DNA from: Liquidambar formosana
Lineage: Eukaryota; Streptophyta; Magnoliopsida; Saxifragales; Altingiaceae
Length of the DNA: 64,000 nt
Assembly: GCA_039720395.1 (NCBI GenBank)
Contig: CM077826.1
Location: 33,290,810-33,354,809, forward strand
Direction: 5' to 3'
A program made the position numbers and the translations under genes. Shown piece by piece: positions 35,065 to 47,530 of the stretch (its first letter is position 1; each line of letters opens with the position of its first letter). Below the pieces are notes generated by a model that saw nothing but the letters and a program-made list of their open reading frames with translations, ran no database searches and was not told the DNA's origin.

Positions 35065-36486
35065 GTGTTTTGTTACTAATTGTAAGTTCGTTGTAACTGT
35101 TTTGAAGCATGGGTTTAATTGCTCAAATCTAACCAACTCAAACTCAATCCAAGAAGATACAACGTACTTAGTCATTGGCAAAAGGCAAATCAATTGATGA
35201 ACTTTTAGGTATGAAGATTTATATTTTCCATTAAAATAAGCTATTAAACTCAAGTTCTCACATGGATGATGAGTTGACTTTTGAAGTTTAATTGATGGTC
35301 AGCCCTCATAAGTCATAATGTTTTTTGACTTTTTTGGATTTTGGCTTTCTTTTCATGAGCCATCTCTAAACTAACTGCATGTCCTCATAATGGTTTTTTC
35401 TTTTTGGAGCACGCTGCTTGTGTTTTCAGGATGAGTTGTTCCAATATATGACATAATGACATAAGACGATGGAAGAGAGTGTTGTGTGGATGATGTGTTC
35501 GTGCAGAGGCTCTTTCGCAAAGGGCTGCCAATTATATATGTGGAGACAACACCGGGGACTACTTCCATTGTATGGTAGGGAGAAAACTCGGTGGCTTTGC
35601 GACATTGAGAGAGAGAAGGGGGCGGATGGGTTTGTTGAGAGAGCGTGAGAGAGTAAAAGGGTACTTTTATCTGAAAATTGAAAATATGGTCTCTAGGCTG
35701 CATAAGAAATACACATGAACTTGTGGCTGTACATGCTCTATTTTCTGGACCTGTCACCAAATACCCCATAACAAAATGCCTCATTACATACTTTTGCCAA
35801 ATCTTCCCAATGATGAATTTACCGACACAAGCTATAACCAACAAATTGAAGGTGCTCATAAGGAGGGTCGATGTTATCAAAAAAAGGACAAGGCAAACAA
35901 TGCTTTAAAACAAGACTTTACCTGAGATAAAGCAAATGTCGAAGAAGCTAGGATTCATATAGCAGATCCTAAATAATTGTAAAAAGGCTAGGGGCTTTTG
36001 CAAAAGGTACAAAAGCAAAAAACAATAATTTCAGAGTAGCAAAGAACAGGCATGGTAATGATTATAAAAATAGAAGCGTAAAGATGACTAAAACCCGACA
36101 CGAACAATCTAATTAAGTTCCCTAACTGTTGATTAAATTCACTAATAGTATCAACAAGCTAGATAAATGTGAACAACGTGAACGTCACGGAAATTGCTGC
36201 TCGAATCTAGCTAATGTCAAAGGAGCAGCAGTAATCTGTTTTATCTAATCTGCTTTTAGAAAATTCTTTTCATACACCTTTTTCCTTAATTACGAGATAC
36301 TTTACCTGTATGCTTAAAATTTTAACTTTATGTAACATGAATATTATATTAGCCTCTGCAAAAAATCTCAAGTTCTTTGTCATCTTCAATTATTAGGGCT
36401 TTTTGGCCTAAGTGTCATAAAAGTTAGACTACAAGGTTTATGAATTTGATCATTTGCTGTATTTCCTTATCCAGAGATGTACAAAG

Positions 36487-36528
<42 letters not shown>

Positions 36529-36849
36529 TCACTTGGAATTAATGGAATATTAAAATTATGAAAACAGATGATAGAGTACTTCACTATGGAAATATGTATA
36601 CAAATATAGAGTACTCCACTGGTGGAATTAATAGGTGCATGGTATACATATATATAAAGGTGACAAACATGTGAAGGACCCGCACATCTTTATGGAAATT
36701 CAGCAAGCATTACTCACCGAAGAACCTGAACTGGCGACATCTAGGTTTTTTTTCCCATAGGAGATGCACTTACCTTCTTATGCAAATTTAAGCAATAAAT
36801 GCATTGCATAAAAATGAATTCATATAATACCAATAGTCCACTACAATGT
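35065..36849. other. Intergenic DNA between L34 and MYB26
   Basis: A 169-codon minus-strand ORF at 35371-35880 has no recognisable domain and is probably chance. A (GA)n microsatellite lies at about 36488-36523. Part of the right end should be MYB26 3' UTR. Confidence 0.5.
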
Positions 36850-37134
36850 TTATGGATCCCAGCTGCTTGAAAGAAGACTAGGGTTCATGACAAATTGGCA
36901 GCATGACAATGGTGATAACGACGAGGATGGTGATGATGATGATGATGATGATGAAGGCAGCGGAAACGATGACATGATGGCATCAATGTACTCCGTTTCA
37001 TTGGTTTGTATGGGCTGATCATGCGGATAAGGCCCACAACATGGAAAACATGAGAGTCTAACAATTGGGTCAACGTCGTGAGAAGAAGATGAAGATGGTA
37101 TGCTACAATCATTCCCGTCGATGATCTCGCTGGG
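36850..37134 (-). pseudogene. Out-of-frame C-terminal region of MYB26
   Basis: Downstream of an AAAA run (37135-37138 on the minus strand), an open frame one base off the MYB26 frame encodes about 93 residues. It is Ser-rich and ends ...SPLSCCQFVMNPSLLSSSWDP with stop at 36850-36852. The tail resembles the SSSSSSPISCGQYV C-terminus of Arabidopsis MYB26 as I recall it. This suggests that it was the original C-terminus, now separated by a one-base indel, an unusual allele or a sequence error. Confidence 0.55.
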
Positions 37135-38026
37135 TTTTGGCATTGTAGGGTGCCATCAATGGATTGTCACAAGGCACTAATGTGAGTTTTGGGTCGATAA
37201 TTCTTTCTTCAATGTAATCGTGTGGAGGTACTGCTGCATTGCCAAACATATAATCTTGTTGAGAAAGATCATGGTGATGAGGCTGATGATAGGGTAGTGA
37301 TGAATATATGGGGTCATATGAAGATGGGTTTGGTGGTTGTGGGATTGGAGGTGGAAAATGAACCAAATCGACGTTGTAATTGATCATCTCCTCCATCTTA
37401 AGATCACTGTGACCAAATCCAGCTTGTAACAGTGGTACTGTTGGGGTCGGAAGGTACACCTGATCTTGTTGTGCAGAACTTAGGATCAAATTAGGGTTTG
37501 CACTGAGTGAGATTAAGAAACCTTCATCATAACAACCACTTGTGGGGTTTGGGATATCAGGAGGAAAGGTGGGCACACCATGAGAGATGAGCTTCTTCTT
37601 TATGCTTGAATTCCAGAAGTTCTTCACTTCATTATCTGTTCTGCCTGGGAGATGCTTAGCTATCTGAGCCCATCTGCATATATAGGGTTGTCTTCTTAAT
37701 TGCATGAAAATGTTCAGATGATGATGATAAATAAATAAATCTGATGGCGATGATGATAGATGAATCACTACCTGTTGCCTAGAACTCTATGGAGGTCAAT
37801 GATGAGAGCTGCTTCTTGGGGAGAGAAGCTCCCACGTTTTAAGTCAGGCCTCAGATAATTTATCCATCTTAGTCTGCAGCTCTTGCCACATCTCTGCAAC
37901 CCTGTAGCATTAGATATATGTATATAACCACAAATTAAAATTCTCAATAAAAAACAATAGATGAGAACAGATGAAAGCTAGTGCAACTGAGAGAGAGAGA
38001 GAGATCGTCATGATTCCACAGGTATC

Positions 38027-38064
<38 letters not shown>

Positions 38065-38208
38065 GGAAGCGTTACCTGCAAGTCTTGGAACTGAGCTCCA
38101 GCAACCATGGCCATAGGTGGAGATGTAGTTGATGAGTTTCTCATCTTCCTCTGGTGACCATAGCCCTCTCTTAACCTTCTGCTTGTTGCAGCATGAGTGA
38201 TGTCCCAT
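37109..38208 (-). CDS. MYB26: R2R3-MYB transcription factor, MYB26 (MALE STERILE35) type
   Basis: Three exons, 38076-38208, 37772-37901 and 37109-37673, with GT-AG introns of 174 and 98 bp, give 275 residues as read. [21 protein letters not shown] opens the R2 repeat (about 14-62). R3 (about 67-114) follows, with the unbroken [20 protein letters not shown] and [20 protein letters not shown] blocks. This N-terminus matches Arabidopsis MYB26, a nuclear activator of secondary wall thickening in the anther endothecium, needed for dehiscence. Phase-1 and phase-2 intron positions are the usual R2R3 ones. The next gene to the left is L34, as in Arabidopsis. The in-frame stop at 37109 appears premature because a conserved-looking tail continues in another frame. 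No upstream ATG precedes 38208 in frame. Confidence 0.9.
38031..38063. repeat. (TG)n microsatellite in MYB26 intron 1
   Basis: About 16 TG units lie 12 bp inside the donor site of intron 1; on the minus strand they read as CA repeats. Confidence 0.9.
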
Positions 38209-38285
38209 CTCTCTCGCGATCTCTCTCTCTCTCTCCAAAAGCAGCTAGCAGTGCAGTCAGTACTGGCTGAAGAAGATCAGTATTA

Positions 38286-38300
38286 ATTGTATATATATTT
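38286..38300 (-). promoter_or_regulatory. Probable MYB26 TATA box
   Basis: Minus-strand AAATATATATAC lies about 80 bp upstream of the ATG, followed by a short GA-rich leader. Placement fits a core promoter. Confidence 0.45.
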
Positions 38301-41300
38301 GAGGGAAAAAAAAAAAGAAAGAAAAAAGAGAGACCAAAAAAATGAAAAAGAGGAGAGAGAAAAGAAGGCCCAACTTTTAGTCCCTAGGGGAGGATTTTGG
38401 ATCAAATAAATTTGTGAAGAAGAAGAACAGTGGCAAGGATGATATGATGTGGGAGTACAGCTAGTGAGGTTGTAAATTTAATGTCGAGAGCCGTACCCTG
38501 ATGGCCCCATTTGGGGTTTGTGGTAATAGGCTAAAAGCTGCAGTTTCTCTCTGTAGGAGCTGTATGTCTTATAATAGATTATAGATCCCTTCCTGCCCGT
38601 TGATTCAGTCATGGACCATCCGCTACACGTGTGACACATGCAAGTTCGTGGGTCCCACCATGTTGACAGGTCCCACTTGGTTTGTATCGACGCCGGCCAG
38701 CTGAGATCAATACCCATTTCTATCATGACTTCTGTCTTCCTCAGGACCATTGAGTTGGGGAAGAAATTGCATGTGTTTTCACTCATGATCCATCTAATTA
38801 AGCTCAACGGTTGTGATTGCATGAGAGTGAGGATTTGATTGTGACCCATAATTGGATTTTGTACTAGTAGAAACACCCAACTATCTTTATTTTTTATTTT
38901 CTTTTCCCAACCTCACCTACATTAATTAATAACGTCGTCACAAAGCATACCATTAGATCAACAAGTTAATTACAGATGGGTCCATCTGCGAAAGAATAAT
39001 TATAATTAATAATCATTCTTAATAAATTTAATAGCCATTTTCTATGAAGTTAGTAGCCTTTTGTATTGAACTGTAATTATTTACTCATAACTGGACTTAT
39101 ATATATATATATATATATGTAATTTCCCCTTTAATAAATGATTGACTTAGTACTTAAGTGGGAGAATCGGGTGTAGTGTATCCCCACCATAGACCTAAGA
39201 AGGAGAATATTAGAACGTAGTGTACCCCCGGCCAGGACCATATATAGATGTTGGGGCCTTCTCAGTTTCTCTCCTCACAAAGTTGGTCTAACCATTAATT
39301 ATTGGAGTATTATCATTTTACCATAGAAGGTCAACATATTGGATGGTTTCCTGCACGCAATCAAGCTCACAAGGGCCCATGATAAGCCCTGAAATGTGAG
39401 ACGAAAATGGTTGTAAGAAAAGATGGCCCTTTAATTTTGGGGTCTTAATTCTAAATATTAAACAAAGTGCACATCTATGATCAGATGTGAAATCTCAACA
39501 CCGTCCTAGCCTCTCAGGGTAGTCTTACCTTCAAACACTAATTTACCCCTTTATCCCACTTTCTATTTGCTTTATTATGGCGTTTCCTTGGCCTAATGGA
39601 ATACACTCATCGATTAGTACAGAGCTAATGAGTGATGATCATGGGTTCAATCTTAATTGTCTCAAGGAAGAAAATGGTATCAGAATTAGATATGATGTTG
39701 CGACCTGCCCAATTCTGAAATTACGCAAAGGTCTAAGCAAGGAATGAGAAGAAAAAAAATTTGGTCACGGTCAGGCATCTGTTTAGCATGCACACTTGGA
39801 CTTGGAATTAGGACTCCTATGTCTAATTAATTTTCTGTCATTTTTCATCATTTTTCCTATACTTTCCTCGGTTTCGTTGGACTTAGAATTAATTTTAGTT
39901 TGAAAATTGGATTCAAAGATCACTAAAAGCTAGCCTAAGTTATGATGAATGATCATAATGATTTACTTGACTCGGACAAAAATAAATAAATAACATTAAA
40001 TAAAAAAAATAAATAAAAAAAAGGCAGCAGAAAGACTGTACGTGTGTGAAATCTAGTTTTACATGGGTTATAATTCACTCGGTCATTGCTTTACAAAGAA
40101 GTAACATGTCGGTCCCTCCTCTTGCTCAAATCTTTTTTTCTTTTTCTTTTTTATATTGTTTTGGCAACGTCCTCTTCCTAATTAATCAAGCAACGAATTT
40201 ATTTGACATCAAAGAGGGGAGGGCTGAAAGTAGTGAGATAAAGGTGGCGTGCGACTCTTCATCATAATCGATCTCCAGACAAAATTCAATAACTGTTGCC
40301 TTTTTTATTTTTTTAGGAGCTCGGATGACCATTGTACTATATACCATTGATGATGATGAAGACACCGCAACGGTGATGATAATGGCAATTACGACTGAAT
40401 GAATGAATGCAACCTTGGTTTTACTTTATCACAAGCTTTTGCTAGTCTAGGCAATTTGGACACAAAAGGGTGCATTTAGCATTGTTGTAGGAATATTTAC
40501 CTATAAAAAAGGCATTTATTATAGTAGGAACAACTACAAGGCCTCAAAGGGCCATCATGGCTAGCTACCCCAAGATTTTCATTTAATACAATTTTACATT
40601 TGTCAAAAAAAAAAAAAAAAAAAAAATCGACTCATCTTTCCCGGAAGAGAATGTTCAGTCATGATATCAAATATTTCCACGAACGAAGGATGAGGCATGG
40701 AAAATTTAAACCCATTTGGTCCTTGCATGGAAAACGTAGACCCTTTTGTTCTTCCACTTTAGTAACAACGTACAACGTGTTATAACTTGATCATAGAAAA
40801 GTAAACACTGGCGTCTTTTCTTTTTCAGAAGCTTGGAATTTTAATAGAATTAGCAGTTTTTACACGTTTCCTGTATTCACATTACTTCCTCGTGTGCCAT
40901 TGTTAATTGATTAATATATTATTAAGTCCTAATCACTTCTAACAAAATTCTTGCAAGATGTTTTTTATTTTTTATTTTTATTTGTTAACATCTGTTCTTT
41001 GCAATGAAGCAATTAATTTTCTAGGATTAGCACTAATGATCTTTTTGCGAGTTATTATAATAGTTGTGGTGGTTGGTCTATTTAACTTTGATTCCTCGGT
41101 GATCTTCCTAGCAAAGCAGAGAGTTCGATCAAGGTTCATTGGCCATTCTTAAGAATTTAGATATGATCTTACTTTTTTGTAACAATACCTAGCATGAGTC
41201 TTCCCATATAAAACTTGTAGCTGGTCAGTATGTTGCTTGATTAGGTGCTTGCTTATATTATCCAATATAATTGAAAAGTTGCCTTGAATTACCAATAGAA

Positions 41301-42201
41301 ACTATGAAAACAACTGATAAGCGGAGACGTCAACATAATAAGGGTAGTTAAATCTAATAATTTAGACAAATAATGACAATTACGGCACAGCTAACATTAA
41401 TTACGGTTAGTTTAAACAGGCTTCTTTACAAGGAATTGAAGTGACAAAGCAATTCATTAGGAATAGGGAGGAGAAGAAAGAATCTCAGAGCAGCAATGTA
41501 TGGACCCCTGGGGCTGCTTTTGATGTGATAAATGATGGAATCTGGGGAAAAGTAGGTCTTTTTACTCTATGTTTAAGGAACCGCTGTTAATATAGTAGTG
41601 AAATAATTGATTTTTTGTTCACTCTAGGTAGGATGCTTCCAGCTGAATGTTGTTCATTTATATTGTACACTCTTAGGTGCCAATTAACTAGCTAGGATTT
41701 TAACCAACGTGGTCGCTCACAGTGGCTAACCAGACCAGGGTGACCTATTTTCTGAATTGGGAAGTGACTATTAAACCTGGAAAAGCCTAGACTCACAGAT
41801 TAATAATTCAACACTCCCCTTGAATAATTTCATAACAAAGTGCAATTCTATAGTAAGGTACCTATAAAGCAATGCTTTCTTGTGGCATCTTGGCAAACAT
41901 CTAGGTTAACGTTTTATTCTTGCTTTGGAAAGAAAAGATATGAAGTTGAAATGCTTGTGATGGAAGCAATTGGACTATTAAAGATTCTTGGTTTATTGTT
42001 GCACATGCAACAATTAATAACGCAAGACTCTTTTTCTTTATTTGTTGAGCCATCAGAGGACAGTTGCTTTGGGAGATTTTGTTTCTTCCCAACTCATAGA
42101 GGAATAGTACATGAAAGAATGGCCATGGAATTTTTTTGTCCTCTATTGATAGAAGACTGGTTTTTGGTATGGGTCATTTTCAATCATATTTAGAGAACCA
42201 T
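38301..42201. other. MYB26 upstream and intergenic DNA
   Basis: The first part will include MYB26 promoter sequence. A tRNA-like stretch near 39590-39660 (GGCCTAATGG... GGGTTCAATCT) may be a SINE head, but no tail was found. An AT microsatellite lies at about 39100-39118 and a poly-A run at about 40605-40626. ORFs of 117 codons or fewer show no domain. Confidence 0.45.
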
Positions 42202-42203
42202 TA

Positions 42204-42631
42204 CTCCCTCCGTTTTACATTACATTAACTTATCATTTATTAAGTTTCGTTTTTTCAAAAATACCTTCTCTTTTTTTATATTGGGTTTTGTGTAGGGTTG
42301 CAACTTGGGTGGGTTGAGCCTGCCCACCCGGTCAATAGACGGGTTGGACAAATAATTTTCATACATTGGATTGGGCTTGGGTTGGAAAATATCAACCCGA
42401 TTTAAATTAGGTTGGGCTTGGGAAGGGGGTTGGTTAACCCGAACCTAACCCGAACCCGACCTTTATAATATATAATTTTTAAAAATATTTTTATATGCAT
42501 TAAATATGATATCATATGGTTTTTAACTAGTGGTCATTTGGTGTGGACATAGGAGGCTTGTTAGGGGAAGATGTGCGATCAGTTGGAGAAAGATGTGTAA
42601 CCAGATTACCTTCTATTGTTTTTTCCTCTTT

Positions 42632-42662
<31 letters not shown>

Positions 42663-43411
42663 GTGTTTAAAAGGGGAGCTTTATTTAGGGGAGCTTTATT
42701 TAGACTATCAGCCCTAATCTAGCATTTTGTAGCTATAAAATCTTATCTCTTAACAAGAAAAAGAAAAAAATCTGTAAAATCTACTAGAATTATGAGATTA
42801 TAATCCATGTTTGACCTAAAAAGCTTTTTAAATAAGTGTTCATGAATGTGTATTTTTTTATTTTTTTTATTTTTTTTATGAGTTAGTTCTTATCATTTTG
42901 GCATCAGAGCACTTTGTCGCCACTTCTCTCTTCTTTCCCCAATCTCCATTAGCTACTAACGAGTAACACCGTTGATTTTATTGAAACAGGTTAATCAATT
43001 GAGTTTAAATGATTAAGATTTGTAGGCATATACAACAATGCATTTTTATTTTATTGAAGTAGGTTTACTAAAGATGAAAAATGAAATTAATAAGCTAACC
43101 CGCGCCCAACCCATGCCTTACCCAACCCGAGCACGGGTTGAGCCTGGGCTAGGAAAGTTCAACCCGAAGTATGGGTTGGATTGGGTTTGGGCGTAAGGAT
43201 TTACATTTAGGTTGAGCTTGAGTTGAACTCTCAACCCACCCAAGTTGCAGCCCTAGTTTTGTGTTGAAAGTAATTATTGAAATAACAAAGGGTAGTGTAA
43301 GGAACTAAAAAAATTATGAGTCAGACTTTTCAAAGTGGACAAATGTTTTGGGACCAAAGAAAAAAAAAAAAAACGTAACAAAAATGCCCTATCTTCGTGA
43401 GACGGAGGGAG
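42204..43411. mobile_element. Stowaway-like (Tc1/mariner) MITE interrupted by a hAT element
   Basis: Ends CTCCCTCCGTTTTAC and, inverted, CTCCCTCCGTCTCAC, flanked by TA (42202-42203 and 43412-43413). Removing the hAT insert and one copy of its target duplication leaves about 237 bp, a normal Stowaway size. No coding capacity. Confidence 0.85.
42293..43255. mobile_element. Non-autonomous hAT element, 963 bp
   Basis: Ends TAGGGTTGCAACTTGGGTGG and, inverted, TAGGGCTGCAACTTGGGTGG, flanked by a perfect 8-bp duplication GTTTTGTG (42285-42292 and 43256-43263). Both ends carry GGGTTGG/CCCAACC-rich subterminal repeats. Inside is a G run (about 42642-42661). No transposase was seen. Confidence 0.9.
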
Positions 43412-43862
43412 TAATTTTTAGTTGTTTCTCAAGTGACATAAGAGATGCATCATGCCCCTCTAATTAAATTGCGTTAACTATAATTAGTTGCTTCTCGTAT
43501 GATTTGACACTGGTGTTTCGACTTGTCTTGGCTTCCCATCGAAATCAACGGGTCATTTTCGATGAGAATTACAGGTTAATTTTTAGTTGCTCCTCAAATG
43601 ACATAGGAGATGAATTATGCCCCTCTAATTAAATCGTGTCAACTGTAATTAGATGTTTCGTGAATCACATTATGCGTGTGTAACTACAAGTCTTAGCTTC
43701 CCAACGAAAAATCAATGGTCACTGAAACTAACAAAGGTGCTACTAATTAAGCTGGTGATAAACAGCGTAATAAAGATGAGCTCAATATCACTTCAGCTTG
43801 ACATATTAAAGATAAAGACCCTAGATGACAGCTATAAAGAGCAAACTGGCAAATTAATGTCA

Positions 43863-43995
43863 GGAAAAATTGGTGTTACTTTTATAATTCTTCTGGGTAC
43901 TGTAAGTTTGTTATTTTCCAGAATTTATTTCGTTTTGTTTGTGATTTATATGCTTACTGTTTTGACAGAATTATAAAAGTAACACCAATTTTTCC
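43863..43995. repeat. Foldback repeat with 29-bp perfect arms
   Basis: GGAAAAATTGGTGTTACTTT and its continuation (43863-43891) is exactly inverted at 43967-43995, with a 75-bp spacer. Too short for a standard transposon, and no target duplication was seen. Confidence 0.75.
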
Positions 43996-43999
43996 AACA

Positions 44000-44618
44000 A
44001 TCTTAAGACAGATTTCTTCCCTCACTTGGTGGTTTGAGTCTCTCAAATGCCTGCCTCTCAAGATACAATGAATACTCTCTTTCCAATGTTACAGAAATTA
44101 ACTCTTAATTATCAACCTCTAATTGTGTACGAAATGTGGATTATATAGACTCTTAAAGTGACTCTCCAAAATAGTCAAGAGACACATTGCATAACTTAAC
44201 GGTAATTATTTAAATTAAATTTGCTTATAAAATAAGCACACATGGGTCGGTCTTCTTGACCCCACCCAACCCAGTTCGAGTGCACCCATGTGTTTTTGAG
44301 TCCAAACCTAATGTTGGTTAGGTCCTTCCCCCTCACAAAACTTGGGTGCCCTTTGGGTCCAAATCATAGACCCAATATATGTGTATATGAACTCACCAAG
44401 GAATTCATAGTTTTCCAATGTGAGACAAGCCTTATCACTATTTTTCAACCAATTCTTCAAAATGACTTTGGAGATCAATTTTTCATTCAACAATGAATGA
44501 TTTTGGCTAATTAAATATTCGAATTAATTCTCCACATGGAGATTAACAAATTCCAACATGACTCCATCTCAAATTACACGAGGGACCCACATTAATAATT
44601 GGGCTAACATCTCTAACA
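44000..44618 (-). repeat. Possible solo LTR
   Basis: On the minus strand this starts TGTTAGAGATGTTAG, contains CTATATAATCC as a TATA-like box at about 44135-44145 and a 'CATTGGAAA' style leader, in LTR-like order. The other end and the target duplication could not be placed. Confidence 0.3.
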
Positions 44619-46039
44619 ACTAAAATTTTGAAACCTTCACAAATCAAGATTAGATACCATAGAAAAGGCAGGAAAAAAAATAGTGGTGAGTAGTGATCAA
44701 TGGACTAATCGAGGGAGGAGCTCGACAACATTTCACCTTGACATGTAAAAATGGAGCAGCCTTTTACTTGACAGCTATAAAGAGCAAAAACTGGCAAATG
44801 AAAATTTTGTATCTTTAATAAATCAAACAAAGCCACCAATTCTGTGAGACATATTGATCTCATCAGTACTCCAAGACAAATAAAGAAGAAAAAAAAAGGA
44901 AAAGGGAAAGGAAAAGGAAAAGGAAAATGAAGAAGTTTATTCTATAGAAGATAATGAACAAAACTACAAGGTGCCCCACAGAAGAAAGGTTATGCAAGAA
45001 AACAGACAATCTCAAGACCCCACTGCCCCCACACTGCCTTCCTTCTCTTCATGGCAACCCCCATGAAAGATAGTCTTATTACTCAAAATTGAAGAAAGCC
45101 TAGCTTGCCAATTACCTTTTCTTTCCTTCACTTCAGAATCCCATCAATTGATATATAAGAATTTTACAGCTTTTGGTAGCATCCTGATTTCTTGCCTTTA
45201 CTATTCGTGTACTCCCCACGTGGGAAGCCTGTGGAGTGCTGATCAGTCCTATCGCAAGCACGTAGTTTGCGTAGTAGAGAGAAGTCAAACTATAACGGAT
45301 TCGAGATACTGTCCCAAACTTCTTAAAATATGTGCTCTGTTTTGAAACCGACCCATGAACCATTTTGTTGTGTGGTCTATTTGAAACTGCCATTTTTTGT
45401 TCTTCCTTTCTCTTCCGTTTTCTTTTATTGCTTGAATTGGTGATTCATGTATGATACATCGGATTACAATGGTAATCATGCAAGTGGTCCATTCAGTAGG
45501 CATGAATTGCAAGACCAAGAGAAGCTGCAGCGATGCTTAAAACTAGTATTTGATGTTACTAATACAAGACGGCCAACCATATTATTAAGATCTTATGGGA
45601 AGGAATAGTAACCAAGTTCAGAAAATTACTTTAAAGGAATTTTGACCTAGCTTATTAGTTTAGTTCTTTGACAAAATTTTGAAAATTAGGCTTCCAGAGC
45701 CAGTATTTGGACCAAGGAGGGCTCAAGTTGAAGGATTAGCAAAGGAAGCGAAAACTTTAAATTAATTCTGATGTGTGTGGGATACTTTCGATGTAGTAAT
45801 CCCTCGGGGACCTGTCCATGGATCTAAAATTTTATGCTAAAGCTAGACAACTCCCAGCCTAACAGGTTTGATATGGTTTTGCTCAGAAATCAGAAAATTG
45901 GGATTTTTTTTATTTTTTTAATTTTTTAGCTAACACATATAGATAACACACAAACACACAATGAGAAAGCCCGTATACATGACATAGCCCAAAAGGGGCT
46001 GAAGTGCCTATGAAGTTAACCAACATTCTACCTCATGGG

Positions 46040-46630
46040 TAGGGATGGTAATGGGTCACCTTAACCGGGTATCCCGGCCCGGCCCGGCCCTATTGGGACA
46101 GGTTTGGGATAGTTTGAAATAGGATAAGGGCGGGATTGGTATTTTATAAAAAATCTCGACTCGGGTTACGGGCGGGTTTGGGTTTAGTGTGTAGCCTCGC
46201 CTTGCCCTGTCCCACCTAATTTCATATACATAGTTATCATTTTTATATATTGTTTCATCAAAGTGGTCTTCCATCAATTCAAAATTACGAAAAAATCCAT
46301 AAGATATTTACCAAAAATCGCCAAGACATTGGGATGTAAAACATAAAGCAACGTGACCACATGGGTTACTTGGCATTTTTGGATTATAATATGGGTGCAT
46401 TGCTAACCTTTTTATTGATTTATTTTGCTATTGAGATGGGTGCATTCATTATTTGTAATAGATTGTATTCACTTATTGATTAGGTTGTATTGTGAGACAC
46501 TGGGACTTTAACATCTTACCCGTGTAGAATATGGGATATGGGTAGGGCACAGGTTCATGATTTTCTTATAGGGTCAGGGTCGAGATAGAAGGGTATCGTC
46601 CCATACCCATCCCCCCCGTTGCCATCCCTA
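46040..46630. mobile_element. Non-autonomous hAT element, 591 bp
   Basis: Ends TAGGGATGGTAATGGGT and, inverted, TAGGGATGGCAACGGGG, flanked by 8-bp copies CTCATGGG (46032-46039) and CTCGTGGG (46631-46638) with one mismatch. Subterminal CCGGCCCGGCCC repeats are typical of hAT ends. No transposase. Confidence 0.85.
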
Positions 46631-46638
46631 CTCGTGGG

Positions 46639-47530
46639 TTCATTGTTTGGTAAGGTTAGGTGTATATTGGAAATGATAACAAAATATACTTGCCACACAA
46701 GAGAGTTTTTATTTTTATTTTTTATATTTATATGAATGAGATAGAAGCATTCTAGTGACACACAAGAAGATTGATACTCTATTCATTATATATGATCAAT
46801 ATAATTCTCTCAATTGGAAAAAATGACCATCCTTTCCGTTAACTTCCCTGAAATAGGTTAGCAACACAAGTCTTAAAATCATTTCAATCCATGCAACTAG
46901 TGTAAAGATTAGCATATCAATATTACAGTTTTACAATTCAAGCAATCAAGCCTTGTCAAATTATGTCCACCTTTCTATTTCATTTCTGTTCAAGCATATG
47001 GAGCCTAAGTATGACTGAGAGACACTCAAACACCAATTAACAAGTTATAACAAGAAGCAGGAAAGGTGCTATAAATCAGTATGGTAGTAGCTGGGGAACA
47101 ATGCGGACAAGGGAAACGATGCCCTTCAAAGGATCATTTTTTTATACAAAACCATAAAATTATAGATAAGAAACAAGACTTTTTTTAGCGTTGTAGTCAG
47201 CAGACAATATTTCTCAACCTTCATTCCATCACCCGTGCTTAATTCAAACATCCATGTAGTCACAAGCCAACAATCCTCAACGTTCCATCACCCCCAGCCT
47301 GATTCAAACATCGAAGTAGTGCACATTTCAAAATCCATATGTTAACCAATTTTCCCAGATTGCATGGGTTCAAAGAGTACATCATCTGATGCAATTCTCT
47401 TTACTTCGACGCTTTGATGGATTTCAAAACTATAAGGACAACAAGCTGTTGAACTCATGGAAGCAAAAACACAGCAAGATAGGCCAAGCTGCTAAATCCT
47501 AATAGCAACTCTCCATCTCCCTTAGGCTCA
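46639..47530. other. Intergenic DNA and probable IQD6 3' UTR
   Basis: AT-rich. The 300-400 bp next to 47531 should include the IQD6 3' UTR. Nothing else was recognised. Confidence 0.5.

Larger units (their letters stand above)
43414..46031. other. Intergenic DNA with duplicated and foldback segments
   Basis: A ~80-bp stretch containing GATGCATCATGCCCCTCTAA (about 43420-43500) recurs in diverged form at about 43576-43660. Purine-rich simple sequence lies at 44885-44940. Near 45215 is CCCCACGTGGG, a G-box palindrome. No gene was recognised. Confidence 0.4.

Noticed and set aside
35371..35880. 169-codon minus-strand ORF between L34 and MYB26
   Set aside because: No recognisable domain, no splice context and a composition like random AT-rich DNA; probably chance.
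36885..37112. Overlapping minus-strand ORF with His-rich stretch
   Set aside because: A third-frame shadow of the MYB26 C-terminal region; the Ser-rich frame resembles MYB26, this one does not.
39590..39660. Possible tRNA gene (A-box and B-box like sequences)
   Set aside because: No cloverleaf with paired acceptor stems could be drawn; at most a SINE head relic.
41840..42193. 117-codon plus-strand ORF
   Set aside because: No family resemblance, codon use not gene-like, and no conserved start context.
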